Origin: Streptomyces dengpaensis
GTDB taxonomy: Bacteria > Actinomycetota > Actinomycetes > Streptomycetales > Streptomycetaceae
Assembly: GCF_002946835.1 (NCBI RefSeq)
Contig: NZ_CP026652.1
Location: forward strand, 1,612,001 to 1,676,000
Direction of reading: 5' to 3'
Length of the DNA stretch: 64,000 nucleotides
A program made the translations under genes and the position numbers. The notes below the pieces were generated by a model. It was not told the origin of the DNA, did not search any database, and saw only the letters and a program-made list of their open reading frames with translations. The stretch's first letter is position 1, and every line of letters begins with the position of its first letter. Below, piece by piece: positions 33,560 to 41,215 of the stretch.

Positions 33560-34249
33560 TCAGCGACGCAAGTGTGCGGGAGCGCGTGATGACGCTGGCC
33601 GGGGCGACGGCGTGGTGCCGGGCGGGCCTGCGGGGCGCGGGGCGGCAAGGACGGCCCGGCCGGCGTCGGTGAGGGTGACGGGCTGGCCGGCGTGCACTGG
33701 GTGGGAGGTGTCGCGGTCCACGAGGCCGCTCGCCTGCAGGCGCTGCAGCTGGGCGTAGGAGATGCGGGTGCGGGAGGGGGTGGCCACGGCGAGCCGGTGG
33801 GTGAGGAGGTTCTCGTGGAGCTTGGCGCCCTGGGCGATGGCGAGCAGGGCCGCGAAGTCCTTCGTCGGCACCTGCTGTGGCGCCTGCCGCGGGGCGGCCG
33901 CTTCGATCGGCTCCAGCGCGGCGGTGGCCTTGGCCTGCTCGGTGTCGCGCTCGTCGATGGCGTGCGCGAGCTGGTCGACCGTGCGCTCGATTCGGGCCAA
34001 CAGCGCCTGATCGACGGGGAACTCGCCGGACACCAGGCGGGCGAGAAGGGCACGGTGGAAGGTGACGTCCCGCTCGGCCCGGACGAGGTCGCGGTGGGCG
34101 TCCGCCAGGGCCGAGTGCGGTGCGTCGAGGAGACCGGCCTCGCGGTGCCGCCACAGCTTCTCGATGCTGCAACCTGCGGCCGTCTCGATCCGGTGGTCGA
34201 GCACGGTGCGCGGGTGGCGGTCGGGCGAGGGTGCGGGGGGTGAGCTCAT
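33560..34249 (-). CDS. Helical protein with winged-helix-like C-terminus, family A relative
   Basis: A 229-residue protein. The first part (HRDLVRAERDVTFHRALLAR, then LARIERTVDQLAHAIDERDT) matches the helical family at 30811-32140. Residues about 150-215 then look like a winged helix (TRISYAQLQRLQASGLVDRD, PVTLTDAGRAVL). It could link the helical family to DNA binding. Function unknown. The ATG at 34249 overlaps the stop of the acetyltransferase gene. It lies in the middle of the unit B operon. Confidence 0.65.
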   Translation of the reverse strand: MSSPPAPSPDRHPRTVLDHRIETAAGCSIEKLWRHREAGLLDAPHSALADAHRDLVRAERDVTFHRALLARLVSGEFPVDQALLARIERTVDQLAHAIDERDTEQAKATAALEPIEAAAPRQAPQQVPTKDFAALLAIAQGAKLHENLLTHRLAVATPSRTRISYAQLQRLQASGLVDRDTSHPVHAGQPVTLTDAGRAVLAAPRPAGPPGTTPSPRPASSRAPAHLRR

Positions 34250-34719
34250 GTCGGAGCGGTTCTTGTGTGCGGGAGAGTGTCCGAGGCGCACGCGTCCAGG
34301 GCGATGCGGACCTCGACGTAGGGGCCGTCGCGGGTGCGCCGGGTGGGCCCCAGACGCTCCAGGAGCCGGAGCATCGGCGCGTTGGACGCCTGCGTGAACG
34401 CGGTGAGGGTGTGTGCCCCGCGCGTGCGGGCGATCCGGGCCGCCTGCCGGGCCAGGGCCGTTCCGATGCCGCGGCGGTGGTGGTCGTCGGCGACTTGCAG
34501 TCCGAGGTCGACGACGCCCGGCTCCCGGCTGACGGGCCCGACGCAGAGGAGGGCCAGTGGCCGCTCGTGAGCGTCGAGTCCGATCCAGCACTGCGCCTGG
34601 GCGAGCAGCCGCGTCAGGTCGCGGGGCGTGAGGCGGGTTCGGCCCCAGCGGCGCAGCAGGTTCTGTTCGGAACACTGCGCGTGGAAGGCGGCGACCAGGT
34701 CCCAGTCCGCCGCCGTCAC
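34246..34719 (-). CDS. GNAT-family N-acetyltransferase
   Basis: A 157-residue single-domain GNAT protein. Acetyl-CoA motif A is DDHHRRGIGTALARQAARIA, preceded by the strand VVDLGLQVA and followed by ASNAPMLRLLERLG, the classic motif B. The acceptor substrate is unknown. Its place inside a plasmid-like operon suggests protein or toxin modification, but there is no direct sign. The GTG at 34719 is the start of the coding frame. Confidence 0.88.
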   Translation of the reverse strand: MTAADWDLVAAFHAQCSEQNLLRRWGRTRLTPRDLTRLLAQAQCWIGLDAHERPLALLCVGPVSREPGVVDLGLQVADDHHRRGIGTALARQAARIARTRGAHTLTAFTQASNAPMLRLLERLGPTRRTRDGPYVEVRIALDACASDTLPHTRTAPT

Positions 34720-34748
34720 CGGGCGCGTACGCGCGACGGCGGGGTGGG

Positions 34749-35483
34749 TCAGCAGGAGCAGTCCGGGCGGGCGGCCTGCAGGTCGCCGCGCCGGTAGGCC
34801 CGGTAGCGGCTGCCGTCGACGTTGCGCGGCTTGCGGGACTGGACTCCGTAGGGGCGCAGGAGCAGAGCGAGGCGGACCGGGGTGAGGTCGGCGTAGCGCC
34901 AGCGTCCATCGGCCTCGCCGGGCAGCTCGCGCAGGCGCGCGACCAGCTCCGCGGTGCTCACATACTCCGCTGCACCCAGGACGTCGAAGATGTCAAGGCA
35001 GGCGTGGACAATCGTCCTCGGCCGACTCGGGCAGGTCAGGAACTCCTCGCACGTGGCCTCGTGGAGGCCGTCGAAGCCGTCGAGGTCGTCGGGACCCTCC
35101 AGATCCTCGAAGTCGTCGAAGCCCTCGAAGTCGGGATCGAGGTCCGGATCGAAGTCGGGCTCTTCGTCCTCCACCGGCTCGTACTCGCTGGGCGGTGCGG
35201 GCTCGTACGCAGCCTCACAGCAGCAGGAGGTGGACAGCAGCGCGCTCAACTCGGCTCCGGCTGCCATGCGTTCGATCAGCAGGTCGGTGAGCGTGTCGAG
35301 CTGCTCGGTGGCACTGACGCCGGCGGGACGGTCGGCGCCGGACAGGGCGGCGAGCTGCCGGTCGAGGTCCTGGATCTCGACGAACACATCGACGATGGCG
35401 CGGTGGTGCGGGTTCTCGGTGACCTCGGCCGGCGCCAGTACCGCGGCGGCGACCTGGTCAATCAGGGTGGGGAACTGCGTCAA
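34749..35483 (-). CDS. Acidic-linker protein with DUF3631-like C-terminus
   Basis: A 244-residue protein in three parts. The N-terminus is helical and ends in a Cys cluster (STSCCCEAAY). The middle is an extreme acidic run of about 45 residues (EDEEPDFDPDLDPDFEGFDD, repeated E/D-F units). The C-terminal 90 residues read RLALLLRPYGVQSRKPRNVD, then RYRAYRRGDLQAA, matching the C-terminal end of DUF3631 proteins of actinobacterial plasmids, which lies after their ATPase region. The ATPase itself is missing. The acidic tract could mimic DNA. The TTG at 35483 overlaps the previous stop. Confidence 0.7.
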   Translation of the reverse strand: MTQFPTLIDQVAAAVLAPAEVTENPHHRAIVDVFVEIQDLDRQLAALSGADRPAGVSATEQLDTLTDLLIERMAAGAELSALLSTSCCCEAAYEPAPPSEYEPVEDEEPDFDPDLDPDFEGFDDFEDLEGPDDLDGFDGLHEATCEEFLTCPSRPRTIVHACLDIFDVLGAAEYVSTAELVARLRELPGEADGRWRYADLTPVRLALLLRPYGVQSRKPRNVDGSRYRAYRRGDLQAARPDCSC

Positions 35484-35965
35484 CGAATGGGGCCCTTCAG
35501 GGTCGGGGGCAGTGCGGGTCGGGGAAGGCCGGGCATCGCGTAGGGCGGTGGTCCTGGCTTGGGGATGGGCTGGCGCGCTCCCAGCTGCGGCGAGCGGGTG
35601 CGGGCCGCGTGGGTGCGCTCGCCCAGGGGCCGTCGGGTGATGCCGAGGCGGGCGCGGGCGGTGTCGTACACGTCGTGCGCGTCCCGCGGGCGTACGGCCA
35701 CGACGTGGATCTCGGTGGTGTGCGTGGAGTTGGCAGGCGCCGGCCGCTGGGCGTAAACGATGCGCCACGCATTGCGGTGATCGACGTAGACCTTGCGGCA
35801 TCCGGCGAGATCGCGGGTGAGTTTGGCGCCGAACAGGCGGGCGTTGACGACGTCCTGGAGCTGGGCGAGCGCCAGGTCGCGGATGTCGCTGGGGGCCTGG
35901 AGAAGGTCGGTCAGGGCGCGCGGGTCGAAGGAGAGACCGAAGGCGGGCCGGTCGTGGCCGCTCAT
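35480..35965 (-). CDS. RelE/ParE-fold protein without a recognisable antitoxin
   Basis: A 161-residue protein whose middle reads RDLALAQLQDVVNARLFGAK, VYVDHRNAWRIVYAQRP, EIHVVAVRPRDAHDVYDTAR. The helix-helix-strand-strand order and the W-R-I-V-Y strand match the RelE/ParE ribonuclease or gyrase toxin fold. Usual antitoxins lie just upstream; here the upstream gene encodes a DUF4913 protein, which is not a known antitoxin. Start ATG at 35965 overlaps that stop. It may act as a toxin or have been recruited as a DNA-linked factor. Confidence 0.65.
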   Translation of the reverse strand: MSGHDRPAFGLSFDPRALTDLLQAPSDIRDLALAQLQDVVNARLFGAKLTRDLAGCRKVYVDHRNAWRIVYAQRPAPANSTHTTEIHVVAVRPRDAHDVYDTARARLGITRRPLGERTHAARTRSPQLGARQPIPKPGPPPYAMPGLPRPALPPTLKGPIR

Positions 35966-36612
35966 CCGGCCCCCTGGCCGGGTGCGCCGTTCTCCTTGGA
36001 CTCTGCGGTTTCGGCGGTGGTCCGGCTCGAGGGCGGCGGGCCGGGCAGCAGGCGGTGGGCGGGTCGGTCCGGATCGGTCATGCACGCGGACAGCGGCCCG
36101 CCGGCAGCCCGGACGGTGGCCATGGCGTGGGTGAGGAAGTCCCGGTGCCAGACGAACAGGCCGGACAAACCGGCCTCGGGATCCTTGTGCTGCTGGTAGG
36201 CCAGCCACAGGGCGTGGAGCCAGGCGACGACGTCGGCGTGTTCCTGCCACTGCTCGCACCACGGGGCGGCGGTGGTGACCTCCGCCCCGTAGACCCGGAC
36301 GAGGAAGTCATCCACCCAGTCCGACAGCGCGTCGAGTTCGTCTTCGTACTCCTCGCCCTCCAGTTCCAGGATCGGGCGGGGCTCCGGCGGGGCGCTCCGC
36401 GGCGGCAGGCCCGCGAACCCCGGCATGCCGAAGGCGCCGAACGGTGAGTCCGTGGGCAGCGGTGCGGAGGCGAGGCTGTCGAGCTGGCGGGCCTGCTCGG
36501 CAGATTGGTCCAGCAGTTTGCGAACGCTCGCCTCAATGCTCTCCAGATCGGACTCCGGCAGCCGGACCGGTTCCGTCTCCCCGTCCTCCGGGGGGTCTAT
36601 GGATTCAGGCAC
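35962..36612 (-). CDS. DUF4913-family protein
   Basis: A 216-residue protein with the DUF4913 pattern: DWVDDFLVRVYGAEV, then CEQWQEHADVVAWLHALWLA, GLSGLFVWHRDFLTHAMATV, GPLSACM. This domain is found in actinobacterial plasmids and integrative elements; its role is unknown, though association with replication or transfer is common. The N-terminus (about 75 residues) is acidic and Pro-rich. It is the first gene of unit B, with AAGGAGG nine bases before the GTG and palindrome 2 about 62 bases upstream. Confidence 0.85.
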   Translation of the reverse strand: MPESIDPPEDGETEPVRLPESDLESIEASVRKLLDQSAEQARQLDSLASAPLPTDSPFGAFGMPGFAGLPPRSAPPEPRPILELEGEEYEDELDALSDWVDDFLVRVYGAEVTTAAPWCEQWQEHADVVAWLHALWLAYQQHKDPEAGLSGLFVWHRDFLTHAMATVRAAGGPLSACMTDPDRPAHRLLPGPPPSSRTTAETAESKENGAPGQGAG

Positions 36613-36673
36613 GAAAAGGGGCCTCCTTGAGCCGCGGCCGTTGGGTGTGAATTGCGGCTCAAACCATCCGGAG

Positions 36674-36700
36674 AATCCCCGGTTTCGGTAACCGGGACTT
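36674..36700. promoter_or_regulatory. Element palindrome 2 (upstream of the DUF4913 operon)
   Basis: Left arm AATCCCCGGTT is identical to site 1 and the right arm is AACCGGGACTT, a slightly imperfect copy, with the same spacer TCGGT. The identity to site 1 extends to the left (TCCGGAGAATCCCCGG). On the gene strand a TATAGC hexamer lies just before the repeat, a good candidate -10 element. A shared regulator for both minus-strand operons is likely. Confidence 0.75.
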
Positions 36701-36782
36701 TGCTGCTATAACGCCCCGCGCGGCACGGCCATGGTGTGACGGGCCACGCACCACAGGCCGTGCCCGCGCTGCACGACAGGGC

Positions 36783-37583
36783 TCAGGACGTGAGGGTCAA
36801 GTCGTCCTGGGACAAAGTCTGTTGCAGCGTTTCGGTGAGCCGGTCGGCGGCTATCTCGGCGTAGTGCTTGGTCTTCTCGACGCCGATGAAATCACGGCCC
36901 TCCAGCAGGGCCGCGACTCCCGTCGAGCCCGAGCCGCAGGTGAAGTCGAGCACCGTGCCGCCGGGCGGGGAGATCTGCACCAGCTCACGCATGACGGAGA
37001 CGGGCTTCTGCGTGATGTGCTGCCGGCTCTTGCCCGACGGCTGCGAGGCGCTGTACAGGCCGGGCAGGTAGACCGGGTTCCTGGAGGCGTCGATCGGTCC
37101 GTTGCTGGCCCAGACGACGAATTCGCAGTTCTGGGTGAAACGGCCCTTCTGGGGGCGGGCCTGCGGCTTGTGCCAGGCGAGCACGCCCCGCCAGAGCCAG
37201 CCGGCGGCCTGGATGGCATCCGTGGTGATCGGCAGCTGCCGCCAGTCGGTGAACAGCAGCGCCGTGCCGCCGACCTTGGTGAGCCGGTGTGCCTCGGTCA
37301 TGATCTGGGTCAGCCAGAAGCCGTAGCTCCGCTGATCCATGTTCTCGCCGGTGAAGTCCGGCAGTTCATGCCCGGCGTCGGCGGAGGTGTACTTCTGCTT
37401 CGCGCTGCGGGACGTGCGCTCCTTCGCCGTCCGCCCGCCGCTGTTGTACGGCGGGTCGGTGATGACGGAGTCGACACAGTCATCCGGCAGTCCGGCGAGG
37501 ACGCCGAGCGCGTCGCCCTGGTGCAGGGAAAAAGGCAAAGAGATACCCCAATTCGGGTCGGGTGGGATGAGGGATTGAGACAC
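36783..37583 (-). CDS. DNA methyltransferase (DPPY, beta class)
   Basis: A 266-residue amino-methyltransferase. The catalytic motif IV is ITDPPYNSGG near residue 43; the SAM motif I is LDFTCGSGSTGVAA near residue 215, after a specificity region. This order (IV before I) defines the beta class, whose members make N6-methyladenine or N4-methylcytosine. No restriction endonuclease gene lies beside it, so it is an orphan or epigenetic enzyme, and mobile elements often carry one to survive host restriction. The GTG at 37583 is followed by the natural N-terminus; no ATG alternative is better. It diverges from the conjugation operon. Confidence 0.92.
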   Translation of the reverse strand: MSQSLIPPDPNWGISLPFSLHQGDALGVLAGLPDDCVDSVITDPPYNSGGRTAKERTSRSAKQKYTSADAGHELPDFTGENMDQRSYGFWLTQIMTEAHRLTKVGGTALLFTDWRQLPITTDAIQAAGWLWRGVLAWHKPQARPQKGRFTQNCEFVVWASNGPIDASRNPVYLPGLYSASQPSGKSRQHITQKPVSVMRELVQISPPGGTVLDFTCGSGSTGVAALLEGRDFIGVEKTKHYAEIAADRLTETLQQTLSQDDLTLTS

Positions 37584-37667
37584 TCCGGCCCGCCCGGATA
37601 ACCCGCGGGACCGAATGCGGGCAGGAAGGCACCGCGGGTCCGCGCAGCGAGAGGGCGAGGGGAGGAG

Positions 37668-37781
37668 TCAAAACTGTAGGGCACGATCCCCGGTTGAGCG
37701 CTATCACCGCCGAAATCCCCGAGACAGAGCCTTGACCGAACACGATTTCGGCAACCGGGGATCCGCCCTTACTGTTTTGGA
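37668..37781. promoter_or_regulatory. Element palindrome 3, split divergent form
   Basis: Two identical 12-base half-sites in opposite orientation, GATCCCCGGTTG at 37685-37696 and CAACCGGGGATC at 37752-37763, are 55 bases apart. The similarity runs on outwards on both sides to a TGTTTT/AAAACT block (37668-37680 and 37770-37780). Both arms point toward the genes they precede: the methyltransferase on the minus strand and the conjugation operon on the plus strand. This fits one regulator acting on both divergent promoters. Confidence 0.7.
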
Positions 37782-37842
37782 ACTGCCCGGCCAACACCGC
37801 CGGTGGCACATCCCCCGCCCCTGCCCTCGTGGAGGTATACCC

Positions 37843-37860
37843 ATGTCCTGGCACACCTGA
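37843..37860 (+). CDS. Possible five-residue leader peptide
   Basis: An ATG with a perfect GGAGG eight bases away is followed by four codons and TGA (MSWHT). Similar GTGGAGG ribosome sites precede the first genes at 32581 and, less strongly, 56584. The peptide could be a leader for translation control or the start of a lost gene. Nothing else supports expression. Confidence 0.35.
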   Translation: MSWHT

Positions 37861-37990
37861 CCCGACGCCCGTGCCGGTGCGAGCGGCAACTCGCGCACAT
37901 GCACCCGGGCCCCGATTTACCCACCACCCGGCCGTCGCGCCCTTTCCTCAACGACGCACGCGCCGCCGGGACTTCACCAAGGACCTCGTT

Positions 37991-38068
37991 GTGACATCGC
38001 CCTACCCGCCCCTGCCCGCACACCGGTCCCCGGACCGTGACCGCCTGCCGGGAGGCGTCCCCGATTGA
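37991..38068 (+). CDS. Possible 25-residue protein coupled to the transglycosylase gene
   Basis: The GTG at 37991 follows AAGGA by seven bases. The frame encodes 25 residues (TSPYPPLPAHRSPDRDRLPG core) and its TGA overlaps the TTG of the next gene as TTGA. This is the overlap style used throughout the element, so coupling is plausible. The peptide is Pro-rich and unlike any family I know. Confidence 0.45.
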   Translation: MTSPYPPLPAHRSPDRDRLPGGVPD

Positions 38069-39180
38069 AGGGCGTGGCCGCCGGCATCGGCGTCTTCGTC
38101 CTCTCCCCACTCCTCCTCGCCGGCACGGCCATGCTGATGGCCACCAGCAGCGAGGCCGCCCAGACCACCTACTCCTCCCTCACGTGTGTGGGCGACGTCG
38201 ACACGGACGCCGTCGTCGAGCAGGTCACCAAGATCCTCAACGGCGCGGACGCCAAGACCGTCCGTGTCGAGGGCCTGTCCCTGCCCGAGGAGCAGATCCC
38301 CAACGCCCGCACGATCGTGGCCACCGGGATCAGCATGAACGTGCCGAAGAAGGGGCAGATCATCGCGCTCGCCACCGCGATGCAGGAATCGCGGCTGCGC
38401 AACCTGAACTCCGGCGACCGCGACAGCCTCGGGCTCTTCCAGCAACGGCCGAGCCAAGGCTGGGGCACCGCCACGGAGATCCACGACCCCGTCTACGCCG
38501 CCACCCAGTTCTACAAGCATCTGCTCGCGGTGGACGGCTGGCAGCAGCTGACCGTCACCCAGGCCGCACAGGCAGTCCAGCGCTCCGCCTACCGCGATGC
38601 CTACGCACAGTGGGAGGACCTGGCGACTGCCCTGCAGAAGGCGATCGCCGCGACGTTCCCCGACGCCGACCAGGACACCAGCGAGACGGACACCGCCTCC
38701 AGCACCACGTCCTGCGCGGCGACCGAGGACGGCTCGGGGTACGGCATCATCCCGGAAGGGTCGGTGCCGAAGGGCTACTCGATCCCGAAGGACGCGGATC
38801 CGAAGGCGCGCAAGGCCATCGCCTGGGCAATGGCGCAGCTCGGCACGATGTACCAGTGGGGCGGCACCTGCACCGCGCCGCACGGCCCCGACCCGATGGG
38901 CCGCTGCGACTGCAGCTCGCTGACCCAGCAGGCGTACAAGCACGCCGGCATCACCCTCACCCGCACCACGTACACGCAGATCAACGAGGGCAAGGCCGTC
39001 TCCACCAAGCACCTTCAGCCGGGCGACCTGATCTTCTCCCGCGGCAGTGCCGCCCGCCCCGAACACGTCGGCATGTACATCGGCTCGGGACTCGCGATCG
39101 AGGCACCAAGGACTGGAAAACCAGTTCGCATCACGCCCCTCGCGGACTGGGACATCCTCGCCGCCCGCCGGGTCATCTGA
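38065..39180 (+). CDS. Bifunctional lytic transglycosylase / NlpC-P60 peptidase
   Basis: A 371-residue cell-wall hydrolase that opens peptidoglycan for the conjugation channel. Residues 1-25 form a signal or anchor helix. A lysozyme-like domain (ATAMQESRLRNLNSGD with the catalytic Glu, then LGLFQQRPSQGW) is followed by a C40 domain with catalytic Cys in GRCDCSSLTQQAYK and His in RPEHVGMYIGSG. This two-domain protein is typical of actinobacterial conjugative operons. The TTG start has GGGAGG seven bases before it. Confidence 0.92.
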   Translation: MKGVAAGIGVFVLSPLLLAGTAMLMATSSEAAQTTYSSLTCVGDVDTDAVVEQVTKILNGADAKTVRVEGLSLPEEQIPNARTIVATGISMNVPKKGQIIALATAMQESRLRNLNSGDRDSLGLFQQRPSQGWGTATEIHDPVYAATQFYKHLLAVDGWQQLTVTQAAQAVQRSAYRDAYAQWEDLATALQKAIAATFPDADQDTSETDTASSTTSCAATEDGSGYGIIPEGSVPKGYSIPKDADPKARKAIAWAMAQLGTMYQWGGTCTAPHGPDPMGRCDCSSLTQQAYKHAGITLTRTTYTQINEGKAVSTKHLQPGDLIFSRGSAARPEHVGMYIGSGLAIEAPRTGKPVRITPLADWDILAARRVI

Positions 39181-39195
39181 CCCCCGACCGGGGTA

Positions 39196-39426
39196 TAGGT
39201 TCCGAAATGAGTTGTCGGTGTCCGACCGATCTGTCGTCGGACTGTCGGCGTGGTGCGGAAAGCCGCAGGTCAGCTGCCCTAGCGACCTGTCGGTGCCGCC
39301 TCACCGGAGTGTTCCGCCCGAAGAATCCGACAGATCGGCCGGACGAATCTGCCGACAAATTGTCCGGACAGCCCTCCGAAGCCGCAGGTCAACGCAGCGC
39401 CGGACGACAAGTCCGATCGGAACCTA
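39196..39426. other. Repeat-rich intergenic region, candidate transfer origin
   Basis: This 231-base stretch has no gene and is packed with inverted and direct repeats. The outer arms TAGGTTCCGA (39196-39205) and TCGGAACCTA (39417-39426) pair perfectly. Inside lie CCGATCTGTCG (39226-39236) with CGACAGATCGG (39328-39338), two copies of AGCCGCAGGTCA (39261, 39380), and several TGTCGG or CCGACA hexamers. Nested inverted repeats in a conjugation operon suggest an oriT or a multi-site binding region. No relaxase gene is adjacent, which weakens the oriT reading. Confidence 0.5.
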
Positions 39427-39565
39427 CACGGGGCTCGGCAGCCCCGGCGCACCACCCCTGACCGGGATACCCCCTGGGCCTCTTCCGCACCCCCCGCGGA
39501 CAACCCCCGCAGGACCCGCCGCCCTGCCCCCCACTCCCCTTCCCCTGACAGTACGGAGCGTCTAC

Positions 39566-39934
39566 TTGATAACCCGCCATCGCGCCCAGCGCGCCCTCGC
39601 GGCAGCCTCGTTGGGCCTGACCGTCGCCGCCGGCGGCCTGGCCACCGCCACCTCGGCACAGGCGTACGACACCAGCACCACCACCATCAGCTGCAGTGCG
39701 GTCAAGGTCCGCAAGGCCCCGTCGAAGACGTCCACCGTCTTGGGCATCGGCTACCGCCACGACAAGGTCGTCTACGACCAGTGGGTCTACAAGAAGTCCG
39801 AGCGCACCTGGTACACGCGCGGCACCGTCACCCGGAAGTCGGACGGCAAGAAGATCGGCCGCGGTTACATGATCTACAACTGCGCGAACCCGTACCAGAC
39901 CAACCCGGCGCCGAAGCCGTCGATCCCGAAGTAG
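39566..39934 (+). CDS. Secreted SH3-like protein of the conjugation operon
   Basis: A 122-residue protein with a signal peptide (HRAQRALAAASLGLTVAAGG, cleavage after AQA). The mature part reads ISCSAVKVRKAPSKTSTVLG, VVYDQWVYKKSERTWYTRGT, RGYMIYNC, a bacterial SH3-like layout with a Cys pair. It resembles the 32255 product, pointing to a duplicated extracellular factor. The TTG at 39566 is preceded by weak GGAG. It follows the candidate transfer origin and may be exported to the surface or mating site. Confidence 0.8.
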   Translation: MITRHRAQRALAAASLGLTVAAGGLATATSAQAYDTSTTTISCSAVKVRKAPSKTSTVLGIGYRHDKVVYDQWVYKKSERTWYTRGTVTRKSDGKKIGRGYMIYNCANPYQTNPAPKPSIPK

Positions 39935-40180
39935 GCGACACCGGCAGCCTGTTCGGAGTCTGAGCCACAGCGCCGTCGGCAGCAGCAGCGCCCCATTCGC
40001 GGCCTCGCCCCCAGCTTCGGCGCGACATCTTCCGTGTCCGCTCCGCCCCCTCGCGGAGGCCGACCGGGCCAGCTGTCTTCCGCCCCGCTGGTCGGCCCTC
40101 CGTCTCAAGGCAGTCGCCTCGTCCCTCCTCTCTTTCTGTGATTCCCGCGCGCCGGGTTTCGGCGTGCCCAAGGAGCCTTG

Positions 40181-40489
40181 TTGCACCTGCTCTCAACCGT
40201 GCAGTATCTGGCCTACGACCCCGGCATCACGCCCTCCGGCGGCGGGCTGCCCGGCCTCGCGGTGTTGAAGAACGTCGTCAACTCGATCAACCTGTTCGCG
40301 ATCGTCGCCGTCGTCGGCGCGCTCGCCGTCTCCCTCGGCGTGTGGGCCTGGGGCCATCACACCGGCGGCCACCAGGCCGAAGCCAACGGCAAGAAGGGCG
40401 CGGTCGTCGCGGCGGGCGCCGCCCTCGGTCTCGGCGCCGCGAACGGCATCGTCGCCTTCTTCTCCGCCCTGGGGTCGCAAGTCCACTGA
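40181..40489 (+). CDS. Small VirB2/pilin-like membrane protein (DUF6112 type)
   Basis: A 102-residue protein with two hydrophobic helices (INLFAIVAVVGALAVSLGVW and AVVAAGAALGLGAANGIVAF) separated by a short polar loop. This build is that of pilin-like VirB2/TrbC subunits and of the DUF6112 proteins found upstream of the SCO6880-type genes. It may form the transfer channel or a short pilus. The TTG at 40181 has AGGAG five bases upstream; the TTG three bases earlier is less well placed. It shares one base with the next gene (TGATG). Confidence 0.85.
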   Translation: MHLLSTVQYLAYDPGITPSGGGLPGLAVLKNVVNSINLFAIVAVVGALAVSLGVWAWGHHTGGHQAEANGKKGAVVAAGAALGLGAANGIVAFFSALGSQVH

Positions 40490-41175
40490 TGCCGAAACGA
40501 TTCCCCTCCCTGTCCGGCTACGGCATCGGCTGGTCGACCCGGCAGCGCATCACGGTCATCGCGACCGGCCTCGCCGTCCTGCTGGCCCTCGCCGCCGTCG
40601 TCGCCCTGCTCACCAGCCGCACCACAGCCGACGAAAGCCAGGCCGCCGCTCCGTCCTCCGGACCGAGCAGCAGCACCTCCTCATCCACCGGCCCGACGGC
40701 GTCGGCCGGGGCCGGTTCGGTGGCCAAACCCCCGCAGCTGGCGGACCCGGTCGCCTACGCCAAGGCCGCCGCAGCAACGCTGTGGTCGTACGACACCCGC
40801 ACCACCAGCCGTGACCAGCAGCTCGCCGGGATGAAGGCGTGGCTGACGTCGGAGACGAAGTACGCCGACTGGTCCTCGATCGCCGCACAGGTGCCGGATC
40901 CGGTGCTGTGGTCGCGGATGGCCGACCAGGCCCAGTACGCCACCACCACCGTCACGGAGGCCCACTACCCCTCGGCGTTCAAGCAGGCCCTGGCGGACGA
41001 TCCGTCGGCGATCACGGAGGCGTACATCTACGCCGTCACCGTCACCGGCAAGCAGCAGATCGCCTGGAAGAAGGGCGGAGCCGGCGCCGAGGACCGCTCC
41101 ATCACCCTCGCCGTGCAGTGCCGCCCCAACGCGAACTGCTCGCTGGTCTCCATCGCCCCCCGCGTCGTGCCCTGA
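40489..41175 (+). CDS. VirB8/TcpC-like bitopic transfer protein
   Basis: A 228-residue protein with one transmembrane helix (ITVIATGLAVLLALAAVVAL) after a basic N-terminus, a Ser/Pro linker, and a periplasmic-type domain that has the NTF2-like order seen in VirB8/TcpC (YAKAAAATLWSYDTRTTSRD, LTSETKYADW, TITEAYIYAVTVTG). Such proteins scaffold the inner part of the conjugation channel. The ATG overlaps the upstream stop by one base, in the same operon as VirB2- and VirB6-like genes. The call rests on topology and context. Confidence 0.75.
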   Translation: MPKRFPSLSGYGIGWSTRQRITVIATGLAVLLALAAVVALLTSRTTADESQAAAPSSGPSSSTSSSTGPTASAGAGSVAKPPQLADPVAYAKAAAATLWSYDTRTTSRDQQLAGMKAWLTSETKYADWSSIAAQVPDPVLWSRMADQAQYATTTVTEAHYPSAFKQALADDPSAITEAYIYAVTVTGKQQIAWKKGGAGAEDRSITLAVQCRPNANCSLVSIAPRVVP

Positions 41176-41215
41176 CCCGCCCCCAGCCCACCTGAGAAAG
41201 GAGGGGACTCCCCCT

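Noticed and set aside
37829..37990. A longer gene upstream of the transglycosylase gene
   Set aside because: The frame from 37829 is Pro/Arg/His-rich and unlike real proteins; only its last 25 codons, after an internal ribosome site, are plausible.
40058..40097. Inverted repeat GGCCGACC/GGTCGGCC as a terminator
   Set aside because: The 24-base loop and 8-base stem are weak for a terminator, and the position is between two genes that seem to belong to one operon.
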